The notes under the pieces are model-generated. The model did not search any database. It worked only from the letters and a program-made list of their open reading frames with translations, and had not been told where the DNA came from. A stretch of 64,000 nucleotides of DNA, taken from contig NZ_CP065027.1 of the NCBI RefSeq assembly GCF_015711475.1, positions 2,108,001 through 2,172,000 on the forward strand. The letters are read 5' to 3'. Both the position numbers and the translations under genes were made by a program. Positions 19,054 to 27,062 of this stretch are shown piece by piece (within the stretch, counting starts at the first letter, position 1; every line of letters begins with the position of its first letter). The DNA is from Actinomyces trachealis. GTDB lineage: Bacteria > Actinomycetota > Actinomycetes > Actinomycetales > Actinomycetaceae.

Positions 19054-19505
19054 TGCAGAGCGCAAAGACTCAGGACAAACTGGTCACTGGCTACGTCCCC
19101 GGCGGCTTCGACATGTTCCACATCGGCCATCTCAACATTCTCAAAGAGGCCGCCAAGCGCTGCGACCGCCTGATCGTCGGTGTAGCAACGGATGAGTCCC
19201 TCATCGAGATGAAGGGCCATGCCCCCATGATCACCTTCGACGAGCGCCGCCAGATCGTCGAGGCCCTGGGAATTGTGGACCTGGCCGTCGCGGACCACAG
19301 CCAGGACAAGCGCCGGGCCTGGCAGGACAACCACTTTGACGTCCTGTTCAAGGGCTCTGACTGGCGGGGCACCGCCAAGGGTGATCGCCTGGAGGCGGAG
19401 ATGGCCGAGGTTGGCGCCGAGGTCATCTACCTGCCCTACACCCTGTCCACCTCCTCCACCTTGCTTCGCAAGGCCGTACATGAGGTGGCCGCGGCCAGCG
19501 CCTGA
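19053..19505 (+). CDS. tagD: Glycerol-3-phosphate cytidylyltransferase-like protein
   Basis: Predicted to make CDP-glycerol from CTP and glycerol 3-phosphate. 150 aa, close to the 130-residue TagD/TarD family. GGFDMFHIGHLNIL (about 16-29) carries the HxGH nucleotide site, KGSDWRGT the GCT-type second motif, and STSSTLLRK (about 128-136) the ISSTxxR-like motif. It overlaps the priming-transferase stop codon by one base. CDP-glycerol normally feeds teichoic acid or glycerol-phosphate-decorated capsules, but no CDP-glycerol glycerophosphotransferase is in the window. Related cytidylyltransferases (for example RfaE2-like) use other substrates, so the substrate is inferred. Confidence 0.82.
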   Translation: MQSAKTQDKLVTGYVPGGFDMFHIGHLNILKEAAKRCDRLIVGVATDESLIEMKGHAPMITFDERRQIVEALGIVDLAVADHSQDKRRAWQDNHFDVLFKGSDWRGTAKGDRLEAEMAEVGAEVIYLPYTLSTSSTLLRKAVHEVAAASA

Positions 19506-19524
19506 CCGCGGCCTGTCAGATAGG

Positions 19525-19558
19525 AAGTGCCCCGCAATCTGCAGGTTGCGGGGCACTT
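19525..19558. terminator. Rho-independent-type hairpin after the tagD-like gene
   Basis: AAGTGCCCCGCAA (19525-19537) and TTGCGGGGCACTT (19546-19558) form a perfect 13-bp stem with an 8-base loop between the convergent tagD-like and LuxR-type genes. It reads equally well on both strands and has short A/T ends. Confidence 0.85.
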
Positions 19559-19609
19559 GTGGCCAATGCGGTGCTGCCGTCCACGACTGGGGTGCCCAAA
19601 GGCCTGCGG

Positions 19610-22441
19610 CTACTTCTCCATAAGGCCGCACTCGATCAGGCGCGGTGCCAGGTCCTTGCGGGAGGAAATGTTCAGGGCGCGGTAAACGCCGGTCAGGCGC
19701 AGCTCGACGGTACGCACCGCCATGTACAGCTCGCCAGCAATGTCCTTGTTGCGCCAGCCCTGGGCCGCCAGTCGGGCCACCTGCAGCTCCGTATCCGTGA
19801 GCTGGGGGGCATCCACAGGGTCAGCAGGCTCACTCTCCACCCTGGCGCCGGTCTCCTTGCCCAGCACATCGATCGCCGTGACCCAGTAGGCCATCTCATT
19901 GGTGACAGCCAGCTCGTAGGCCCGTGCCAGCAGCACCTGAGCGGCGGAGGCGGCATCCTCCCCGATACCCAGCCCGGCCATGGACATGGTCGGGGAGATG
20001 GACAGGCGGGCCGCGCAAGCCACATTGGCACGGATCTGCCAGATGGCGGCGCCAGAGACCACCACGTCCAAAACTAGGCGGGAGATCAAGCCGGTGGCCT
20101 CGACGTCGTCGGCCAGCAGCACCTCAAGGATGCGGTCGTCCAGGCCCAGCACACGGTCGTCGGGGCGCTCGGCGGTGGATTCGTCCAGGCTCACCTGCAC
20201 CCAGGAGCGCAACCCGGGCACACGGTCCAGCATATCCGGTGCGATGATCAGCATATCCACTACGGAAGACCACACGGCGTCCAGGTACTTGCGGGGCACC
20301 GGCGCGGAGACGGCCGGACCGAGCACTAGTGAGGCCAGGGTCGAGTCACCGGAAACCAAGCGGGAGGAGGCCTCCAGGATGGAGGCCCACAACTGCTGAG
20401 GTGCGGTCCAGCCACCGGCGGCGTCGATGGTCATCGCGTTGTACCAGCGGCTGAAGGCCACCGTGTCACCGAAGAGAAGGGCGGCCTGGGCGGCCAGCAC
20501 GGAACCGCGGCCAGCCAGGGCGGAGCGCACGGGGACCTGCGCCTGCTCAGACTCCAGGCGCTCACGCATCTGCGCGGTCCAGCCGCGGCGTTCGTCGAGC
20601 ACAGCGCGCAGAGCCACGGCCTGGGCCTCCAGGTAAGGGGAGACGTCGGAGAGGCGGGATAGGAAGGATTCCGCCACAGCCGAGGACTGCTGGCCACCGT
20701 TGGTGACGGCCAGGTAGGCGCGAATCACCAGTTCACCCCAGTCCAGCAGGTCCAGGCGGCCCATATCTTGGGGCACGCCCAGCAGGAAGTCGTTGACGCG
20801 GGCGGCACTCTCCGGCCCGCCACTCAGGCGTCGGCGCAGCTCACGCAGCACGATCTTGACGGGCTGTGTGTCCTGTGAGGCGTCAACCCCGGCGAGAAGC
20901 TCCTCGGCCGCGTCCAGGTGTGCCAGCGGGCTGTTGGTCTCACCAACCAGGATCTCTTGGGCAGCCATGTACAGGAAGCAGCGGGCAGCCTCCAGCGGAG
21001 CCTGGGCGGCCAGGTCGCGTAGGCGTGCAGCTATGCGGCGATCGGAGTGGGCGTTGATGTCCTCGCCGTCGCGCACCGAGATGAAACCGGTGATGGCCAG
21101 CAGCTCGTCGGCAGGTTTGAGAGACTGGGACTCGATGAGTTGCAGGAAGCGGGTGGAGGCGGACAGTACGCAGCCCAGCTGGAGGGCTAGCACGCCTGTC
21201 AAGAAGGTGACCTGAATGCGGTGCTCCTCCTCCAGATTGCGGGGCTCCAGCTCGGCGAGGATGCGCCAGGCCAGGTCCAGGCTGCCGTGGGCTAGCTCGT
21301 GCCGTGCGGCCTCCACCAGTGTGCCAATGTCTTCCGCCGTGGCCTCGCCTGCCTCCAGCTGGTACCAGGCGCGCTCCCGAGAGCCTTGCGCGGTGGCCTC
21401 CGCCAGGCGCTGGGCTAGAGCGTGGTGGTCGTCGCCGTGCGCGAGCACGGCCAGGCGCGTCACAGCACGTGGCGCAGGGTGGGCAAAGACCTCCGGGGAG
21501 GGTGAGAGGTTCTCCACCACCCGCACGGGTCGGCAGCCGACCACGCGCTCAACCATGACGTCATCCTGTACCAGCTGCAGCTGGGAGGCGATCAGCGCCT
21601 CTACCTCTTCCGGCTGTAGCTGCGAGAGTTTGTCGGAAACCATCCGCTGGGTGTCTGCGGAGAAGGGTAGATCGTATGGGAGCAGCTCCCGACCAGCCAG
21701 GGCACCAGCGCTGAGGCTGGAGGCCGCCACGGCGATATCCGCAATGCGGCCCCCGAAGGCGCGCGCGAGCCAGCTGGCGACGACGGGCTCCACGTAGCCG
21801 CGGGTCTCGGTGCGGATGAGGTCGCGGGTGTCCTCCAGACCTAGGCGGCTGATGGAGGAGGTGTACAGCGGCGGTACGGTGGTGCCGGCGGCAGTGCCGG
21901 GCGGCAGCATGATGAGCAGTGCCAGCGGGAAGCCAGCCACGTAGGAGGCCATGCGGCGCATCTCGGACAGGGCGAGCTCATCCACCTGGGAGATACCCAC
22001 TACCACCAGCACGAGCGGTCCGGCGGCGGACGCGGTGGCGCAGAAGCGGGCGGCGGCCACGGCCTTGCCGGACAGGGAGTTGGCGGAGGCGACGGCGTCA
22101 CGCTGCATCCGCAACTCGTCACGCACCGAGTCCAGGCTGGCCTCAAAGCGCAGGTGCTCAAAGATCTGCGTCACACCGGCTACGAGCAGAGCGTCAGAGG
22201 TAGAGGTGTTGGAGTCTCCGGCGTAGGAGATGCCGGTGGTGGCAGTGCCGTCGATCTCAAGGATGCGGGCATCCCGGACCCTCTCCGCGCACTCCACCGC
22301 CAGCCGGGGCCCTAGGGACCATGATCCGGCAGCCACCGGAGCTGACACAAGGACAACTGAGCCCCTGCCGTTGCGGAGCCGTTCCGCAATCTCCCGGGTG
22401 AAGAGGCGTCGCTGGTACAGCGCGTACACCAACCCTCCCAT
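19610..22441 (-). CDS. Large LuxR-family regulator with degenerate NTPase domain
   Basis: Transcription regulator of about 943 aa with MalT/LAL architecture: an N-terminal STAND-like region, long helical repeats, and a C-terminal LuxR helix-turn-helix (about 880-943: LTDTELQVARLAAQGWRNKD ... MAVRTVELRLTGVYRALNIS). The expected Walker A is replaced by VVLVSAPVAAGSWSLG, which lacks the GKS/T, and the Walker B position reads LVLVVVGISQVDE without the usual DD. ATP-driven switching may therefore be lost. The start is uncertain: ATG at 22441, or an in-frame GTG at 22522. Its position beside the polysaccharide genes makes it a candidate regulator of that locus, which is inference. Confidence 0.82.
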   Translation of the reverse strand: MGGLVYALYQRRLFTREIAERLRNGRGSVVLVSAPVAAGSWSLGPRLAVECAERVRDARILEIDGTATTGISYAGDSNTSTSDALLVAGVTQIFEHLRFEASLDSVRDELRMQRDAVASANSLSGKAVAAARFCATASAAGPLVLVVVGISQVDELALSEMRRMASYVAGFPLALLIMLPPGTAAGTTVPPLYTSSISRLGLEDTRDLIRTETRGYVEPVVASWLARAFGGRIADIAVAASSLSAGALAGRELLPYDLPFSADTQRMVSDKLSQLQPEEVEALIASQLQLVQDDVMVERVVGCRPVRVVENLSPSPEVFAHPAPRAVTRLAVLAHGDDHHALAQRLAEATAQGSRERAWYQLEAGEATAEDIGTLVEAARHELAHGSLDLAWRILAELEPRNLEEEHRIQVTFLTGVLALQLGCVLSASTRFLQLIESQSLKPADELLAITGFISVRDGEDINAHSDRRIAARLRDLAAQAPLEAARCFLYMAAQEILVGETNSPLAHLDAAEELLAGVDASQDTQPVKIVLRELRRRLSGGPESAARVNDFLLGVPQDMGRLDLLDWGELVIRAYLAVTNGGQQSSAVAESFLSRLSDVSPYLEAQAVALRAVLDERRGWTAQMRERLESEQAQVPVRSALAGRGSVLAAQAALLFGDTVAFSRWYNAMTIDAAGGWTAPQQLWASILEASSRLVSGDSTLASLVLGPAVSAPVPRKYLDAVWSSVVDMLIIAPDMLDRVPGLRSWVQVSLDESTAERPDDRVLGLDDRILEVLLADDVEATGLISRLVLDVVVSGAAIWQIRANVACAARLSISPTMSMAGLGIGEDAASAAQVLLARAYELAVTNEMAYWVTAIDVLGKETGARVESEPADPVDAPQLTDTELQVARLAAQGWRNKDIAGELYMAVRTVELRLTGVYRALNISSRKDLAPRLIECGLMEK

Positions 22442-22606
22442 GCGCGATATCGAGGTCCATCTCTGCGAGCGAGTCCACAAACTCTGCGAATACGCCCAAG
22501 GAACCGAAAGGGATCGGACCACGGTACATCCGCATGCGGTTCTGTACGGTCACCCTAGCAGAGTTTTTGCGCTCACCTGCGGTTTTTTCAAACCCGCATG
22601 ACGCAG

Positions 22607-22623
22607 GTTACTTCAACAGTAAC
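22607..22623. repeat. 17-bp inverted repeat downstream of prs
   Basis: GTTACT and AGTAAC flank five bases, forming a perfect 6-bp inverted repeat. It lies 39 bases after the prs stop and upstream of the LuxR-type gene, so it may be part of the prs terminator or an operator. A second imperfect hairpin (TGCGG...CCGCA, 22578-22598) follows in the direction of transcription. Confidence 0.3.
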
Positions 22624-22661
22624 GCCTATTTGTCGAGCTCGTAGAGGGAGGCCTCCTGCGA

Positions 22662-23645
22662 TCAGGCCGTGCCCTCCTCGAAAAGCGAGGTCACTGAACC
22701 ATCGTCAAAAACGGCCTTGATAGCACGGGCTAGCAAGGGCGCGATGCGGAGCACGGTTAGCTGTTTGAAACGCTTGGCCTCGGGGATGGGCAGCGTATCT
22801 GTGACCACTACCTCACGTGCACCGCAGGTGGACAGCCTCTCAACGGCCGGGCCGGAGAGCACGCCGTGGGTGGAGACGACGATCACGTCTCTAGCGCCGT
22901 GGTTCAGCAGCACCTTGACTGCCTTGGCGATCGTGCCGCCAGTGTCGATCATGTCGTCCACCAGCACGCAAGAACGGCCCGCCACGTCACCGACTACACG
23001 GTTGGCCACAGACTCGTTGGGGCGGGTCACGTCGCGGGTCTTATGGACGAAAGCCAGTGGGGTGCCACCAAGCTGGTTAGCCCAACGCTCAGCCACGCGG
23101 ATTCGGCCAGCGTCAGGGGAGACGACGGTGGTGGCGGCGGGGTCCACGCGGGTGCGCACATAGTCCACCAGCACAGGCTGGGCCCACAGGTGGTCCCAGG
23201 GGCCGTCAAAGAACCCCTGCTCCTGGGAGGAGTGCAGGTCCACGCTCATGATGCGGTCGGCGCCAGCGGTCTCGTACAGGTCAGCCACCAGGCGCGCGGA
23301 AATGGGCTCACGGCCCAGGTGCTTCTTGTCCTGGCGGGCGTAGGGGAAGAAGGGGGAGACCACGGTGATGCGCTTGGCGGAGGCGCGCTTGAGGGCATCC
23401 ACCATGATCAGCTGTTCCATGAGCCAGTCGTTGACCCGATCGCCGTGGGACTGGAGCACGAACACGTCGCTTCCGCGCACGGACTCGTTGAAGCGGACGT
23501 AGGTCTCGCCGTTGGCAAAATCGTAGGCGGTGGAGGACAGCACCTCGATACCGAGTTCCTTGGCGACGTCCTCCGCAAGCGCGGGGTGCGCACGGCCCGA
23601 GACGATGACGAGGCGCTTTTCGCCGCTGGTGATGATGCCCGACAT
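22662..23645 (-). CDS. prs: Ribose-phosphate pyrophosphokinase
   Basis: Makes phosphoribosyl pyrophosphate from ribose 5-phosphate and ATP for nucleotide, His and Trp synthesis; cytoplasmic. 327 aa, normal length. Markers are FANGETYVRFNESVRGSDVF (N-terminal regulatory/flag region), PYARQDKKHLGREPI (catalytic flexible-loop side), DLHSSQEQGFFD, and the PRPP-binding loop VLVDDMIDTGGT at about 225-238. AAGGGA precedes the ATG. It lies 99 bases downstream of glmU in the same direction, a pairing conserved in many bacteria and probably an operon. Confidence 0.97.
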   Translation of the reverse strand: MSGIITSGEKRLVIVSGRAHPALAEDVAKELGIEVLSSTAYDFANGETYVRFNESVRGSDVFVLQSHGDRVNDWLMEQLIMVDALKRASAKRITVVSPFFPYARQDKKHLGREPISARLVADLYETAGADRIMSVDLHSSQEQGFFDGPWDHLWAQPVLVDYVRTRVDPAATTVVSPDAGRIRVAERWANQLGGTPLAFVHKTRDVTRPNESVANRVVGDVAGRSCVLVDDMIDTGGTIAKAVKVLLNHGARDVIVVSTHGVLSGPAVERLSTCGAREVVVTDTLPIPEAKRFKQLTVLRIAPLLARAIKAVFDDGSVTSLFEEGTA

Positions 23646-23744
23646 GCGTGATCCCTTCTTGTGGCCTGGCGGCCTGCTGTCTTCCGACTGGTCAGTGCTT
23701 GGAGGTTTGGGGTTCCGGCCGCTGCCCGGCCGGGAGGCACAGGT

Positions 23745-24731
23745 TCAACGGGTTGCGGTCAAGCGACTCAGTGGCTCGACGACGGCTCCTGCGGGGACCT
23801 CGGCGTCGTCCAGAACGCTGTGGGCACCGATCACCGCGCCTTGGCCGACGCTGGTGGCTCCGCGCAGTATGGCGCCAGGCTCAAGCTGCACGTCCGGGGC
23901 GAGTGTCACCGTGACGTCCACCCAGGTGGTGGCGGGGTCGGTGACGCCTACCCCCTGTTCCATCCAACGGGCCAGGACGCGGCGGTTGAGCTCGGCGCCG
24001 AGGGAGGCGAGCTGGGCGCGGTCGTTGCAGCCCTCCACGAGCCAGTGGTCGGTGACCGCAAGCGCAGAGGTGGGCAGCCCAGCGTTGTAGGCGTGGGAGA
24101 CGACGTCGGTGAGGTAGGCCTCACCCTGGTCGTTGTCGGTGCTGAGGGCGGTAAGGGCTTGGCGCAGGTGGGCGGCGTCAAAGACGTAGACCCCGGCGTT
24201 GATCTCCTTGATGGCGCGCTGCTCAGGATTGGCATCACGATGCTCAACGATCCCGGAGACGGTGCCCGCGGCGGTGCGGACTACGCGCCCGTACCCGGTG
24301 GGGTCCTCCAGGACGGTGGTGAGCACGGTGACCGCATCACCGCGGTCCTCGTGTTGGGCCAGCACGGCCTCCAAGGTGGCGGTGTCCAGCAGCGGCACGT
24401 CTCCAGAGGTGACCACGACGGCGCCCGCGGCGTCGTCGGGCAGGGAGGCCAGGCCGCAGGCGACAGCACGGCCCGTGCCCGGGATGTCGTCCTGGTCGGC
24501 GGGCACGACGTCGGGTGCTACCTGAGCCAGGTGGGCGACCACGGCATCACGCTCGTGGCGGACGACCACCACCAGACGCTCAGGGGACAGGCCGCGAGCC
24601 GCGGTGACAGCGTGCTCCAGGAGGCTGCGACCACCGATGCGGTGCAGGACCTTGGGCGTGGCCGAGCGCATGCGGGTGCCCTTGCCTGCGGCCATGACGA
24701 TAACGGCGGTCGGTTTGGTGGTAGGGGCCAC
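23745..24731 (-). CDS. glmU: UDP-N-acetylglucosamine pyrophosphorylase, GlmU-type, short C-terminus
   Basis: Forms UDP-GlcNAc, the precursor of peptidoglycan and surface polymers. The N-terminal uridylyltransferase domain is complete: VMAAGKGTRMRSATPKVL (nucleotide loop), GTGRAVACG, VTSGDVPLLD (metal Asp) and EINAGVYVF. The protein ends at 328 aa after only a few hexapeptide turns (VGQGAVIGAHSVL). The acetyltransferase part of canonical GlmU (about 450-480 aa), with its catalytic His, is absent. No remnant is seen in the 99 bases before prs, so this is not an obvious frameshift. Acetylation of glucosamine 1-phosphate must be done elsewhere. The GTG at 24731 was chosen from AGAGGA upstream. 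Confidence 0.9.
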   Translation of the reverse strand: MAPTTKPTAVIVMAAGKGTRMRSATPKVLHRIGGRSLLEHAVTAARGLSPERLVVVVRHERDAVVAHLAQVAPDVVPADQDDIPGTGRAVACGLASLPDDAAGAVVVTSGDVPLLDTATLEAVLAQHEDRGDAVTVLTTVLEDPTGYGRVVRTAAGTVSGIVEHRDANPEQRAIKEINAGVYVFDAAHLRQALTALSTDNDQGEAYLTDVVSHAYNAGLPTSALAVTDHWLVEGCNDRAQLASLGAELNRRVLARWMEQGVGVTDPATTWVDVTVTLAPDVQLEPGAILRGATSVGQGAVIGAHSVLDDAEVPAGAVVEPLSRLTATR

Positions 24732-24820
24732 TGGTCCTCTTCTTCTCAGCGCTTGGGGTCCGGACAGGCCAATCCTACGACGCCCCCGGGATGCCATAAC
24801 CACGGTTTCCGCGTCTGCGC

Positions 24821-24891
24821 TCCGCCCCCAGGATTCGAACCCGGGCCTCAAGGCTCCAAAGGCCTGCGTGCTGCCACTACACCAGGGCGGA
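24821..24891 (-). tRNA. tRNA-Gln (anticodon TTG)
   Basis: A 71-base cloverleaf with a perfect 7-bp acceptor stem (TCCGCCC/GGGCGGA), a D arm, anticodon loop CTTTGGA (TTG at 24857-24859, reading CAA), and a T arm with TTCGAAT. The CCA end is not encoded. It sits between glmU and the GDPD-like gene, transcribed toward glmU. Confidence 0.95.
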
Positions 24892-25015
24892 CCGCGCTCC
24901 AGCCCGGCGGGGCGGAAGCACCGGGGCAAGTGTCTCATGGGTTGCAACCCGAACAAGCTCCTAGTGTTTTTATACGTATATATGTTTGAATGACCAGCGT
25001 CTGTGACGACCGCAA

Positions 25016-25032
25016 ACATGGTTAAACCATGT
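25016..25032. promoter_or_regulatory. Perfect 17-bp palindrome, candidate operator
   Basis: ACATGGTT-A-AACCATGT is a perfect 8-1-8 inverted repeat, 56 bases before the GDPD-like start and close to an AT-rich stretch with TATACGTATA (24971-24980). Its size and symmetry fit a dimeric repressor such as a TetR protein; one is encoded two genes downstream. Binding is inferred. Confidence 0.45.
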
Positions 25033-25087
25033 CTCAGCCAGGAGCATGAGGGCCGCCCCGTCCAAGCGCTCCTAGAAAGGCGCCCGC

Positions 25088-26449
25088 ATGATCAAGGTCC
25101 GCCAGCAGTCCCATGCCACCGCACGAGCAGGCAAAGGGACTTCGCTAGAAGTTACCGCCCAGAAGGGTGATGTCCTACTCTTCGTGCTCTCCTCCCAGTG
25201 GGGCACGGTCGGACAGAAGACTGTGCCCGCAGGCTGGCAGCACGTGTACGCCGATGGCCCAACAACCGCAGGCCGTTCAGGCTTCATTGCCTGGACCCGA
25301 GCCACCAAGACGACCACGGTCCGCATGGATCACTGGTGGGGTGAGGTTGATACCTATGCTGCACGCCAGAACGGGCTGCTCCTGGCTATCAGCGGTGTGG
25401 ACGCGGATGCGGAACCTACAACTGAGGGCTGGGTGAAGAATGCGCCCACCCAGGTCGGCCCGGGCCTGGTTCTCACCCAGCAGCACGCCTCCCGCTGGAA
25501 CCCACTCAATGAGTTCACCGTCACCAACGGTCGGATGCTCTGGGCTGGCGCCGCCTCCCCCAAAGTCTCCTGGTCTTCCCTGCGCGCTGTGCTCAACAAC
25601 ACAGACGGTGAGGTAAAGCAGGGTAAGCCCGGCGCCACGGTCATCTGGGCCCATATCGGCCTCAAGCCCGCTCCCCCAGCCCTCGATGTTGCCGTATCCA
25701 ACGCTGATGGCACAGCGGCTGAAGCCATCGCCTCACCACTGCGCAACACCCAGCCTGAGACCGTGCAATCGCTCCTGGCCCGCAAGCGCTGGATGATCGC
25801 CCACCGCGGCGGCTCCGCCGACTGGCCGGAGATGAGCCTGCGGGCATACACCGAGTCAGCCCGCCGCAATGTCCCCGCGCTGGAGTTCAGCTTCTCCATC
25901 ACTAAAGACGACGTGATGTTGGGCCTGCACGACCAGACCCTCAAGCGCGTGGACCCCACCGCCCCGGATACGCCCATCACGCAGATGACGGCGGCCGAGG
26001 CACAGCGGTACCACACCTTTGGCCAGCCACTAATCCGCCTACAGACCTTGCTTACGGCCTTTGGCTCTGACCACGTGCTGTTTGTGGACCCAAAGTACTC
26101 ACCCGCGCGCCACCAGCTGTACCTGCCGCTGTTAGACCCCAAGCAGACCATTCTGAAGTACTACGGTGACGCCACCTGGCTGGCCTCGATCTGGCGCAAT
26201 GCTGGATTTAAGTGCTGGGGCTTCATGTATCCCAAGGAGATTCTCGACGGCCGCGGGGCCACCTGGGCTCCCTACTGGGATCTGATTGGTGTGCCCTGGG
26301 ACGCCAGCGAGGAGGTCTGGCAGATCGCCAAGAGCTATGGCAAGCCGCTGGTAGGCCACATCTGCCCCAACCAGCAGGCCATTGACCGCAGCTTTGAGAT
26401 GGGTGCGCAGGGAGTCATGTGCGCGAAGATCGATGGGATGGTGCTGTGA
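25088..26449 (+). CDS. Glycerophosphodiester phosphodiesterase-like protein, phage-tail-like architecture
   Basis: 453 aa with no signal peptide. Residues 1 to about 200 form a beta-rich domain (GDVLLFVLSSQW, PAGWQHVYADGP, ISGVDADAEPT). Residues from about 236 are a GDPD domain: MIAHRGGSADWPEMSLRAYT, then ALEFSFSITKDDVMLGLHD. The His-Arg pair, a Glu and the second His-Asp are kept, but the usual ElD metal Asp is Ser (EFS). The PEMS and glHD wording and the N-terminal domain recall minor tail proteins of actinobacteriophages rather than GlpQ/UgpQ; this is from memory. GAAAGG precedes the ATG. The stop overlaps the next start by one base (TGATG). Its real substrate is unknown. Confidence 0.75.
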   Translation: MIKVRQQSHATARAGKGTSLEVTAQKGDVLLFVLSSQWGTVGQKTVPAGWQHVYADGPTTAGRSGFIAWTRATKTTTVRMDHWWGEVDTYAARQNGLLLAISGVDADAEPTTEGWVKNAPTQVGPGLVLTQQHASRWNPLNEFTVTNGRMLWAGAASPKVSWSSLRAVLNNTDGEVKQGKPGATVIWAHIGLKPAPPALDVAVSNADGTAAEAIASPLRNTQPETVQSLLARKRWMIAHRGGSADWPEMSLRAYTESARRNVPALEFSFSITKDDVMLGLHDQTLKRVDPTAPDTPITQMTAAEAQRYHTFGQPLIRLQTLLTAFGSDHVLFVDPKYSPARHQLYLPLLDPKQTILKYYGDATWLASIWRNAGFKCWGFMYPKEILDGRGATWAPYWDLIGVPWDASEEVWQIAKSYGKPLVGHICPNQQAIDRSFEMGAQGVMCAKIDGMVL

Positions 26450-26958
26450 TGAGCAAGGCTATTGAGAAGGTCCTGGGTGCCCACGCTTCAGGCGTAAGCC
26501 GCCGTAGTTTTGGACTGCTGGCCGGTGGGGCCGCGACCCTCATGGTGACCACCCCGACGGCGTCGGCCGCTGTGGACACCGTTAACCAGAGCGTTGCGCA
26601 AAACCCAAACCTTGTGGTTGTTGGCCCGGCTGCGGTGTTCGGCAGCCAAACGGTGGTGCGGGTGGTCTCCGGCAAGACGGCCGCCTCTGAGCTGGAGGCT
26701 GCTGGCATGACCGGGGAGAATGGTTTGTTCGTCAGGGGCGCGCGGCTGCTGGGCGTTGAGCTGGGTGAGGCTGAGGCCCCGGTTGTTTCACCGCCCTACG
26801 TCCGCGCGACCTCCGCTAAGACGACAGGCTCGGAGACCTACCTGGTTTTCCCGGCGATCACTGAGACCAGTGTGGTGACGCTGGTCTTGCCGGGTATTGG
26901 CGTGGTGGATGACGTACCGGTGGTTCCCACGGACCACGCACCCTTCGTTATTTCCTGA
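26449..26958 (+). CDS. Tat-exported small protein of unknown function
   Basis: 169 aa. Residues about 15-45 form a twin-arginine signal peptide: GVSRRSFGLLAGGAATLM followed by an Ala-Ser-Ala type cleavage site near TASAAVD. The mature part of about 125 residues is beta-rich without recognised catalytic motifs or cysteines. The ATG at 26449 overlaps the stop of the GDPD-like gene, so the two are translated together. Because the GDPD-like partner lacks a signal, co-export as a folded complex through Tat is conceivable, but this is speculation. I do not recognise the family. Confidence 0.7.
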   Translation: MSKAIEKVLGAHASGVSRRSFGLLAGGAATLMVTTPTASAAVDTVNQSVAQNPNLVVVGPAAVFGSQTVVRVVSGKTAASELEAAGMTGENGLFVRGARLLGVELGEAEAPVVSPPYVRATSAKTTGSETYLVFPAITETSVVTLVLPGIGVVDDVPVVPTDHAPFVIS

Positions 26959-27062
26959 GTGGCGCTGTCGGGCCACCGTCGGAACCGTAAAGACTCCGGC
27001 GGCGGCTCGCGTCCCTGCTGACCGGTGCCCCCAGCCCACCACCTGCGGCAACGCCAGGCGGC

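Noticed and set aside
23646..23744. Possible frameshifted remnant of the GlmU acetyltransferase domain
   Set aside because: The gap to prs is only 99 bases and shows no hexapeptide-repeat coding sequence, so the short form appears to be a real end and not a recent frameshift.
24821..27062. Integrated element at tRNA-Gln
   Set aside because: The phage-like gene lies on the 5' side of the tRNA, no integrase or duplicated tRNA 3' end was found, and only two genes are involved.
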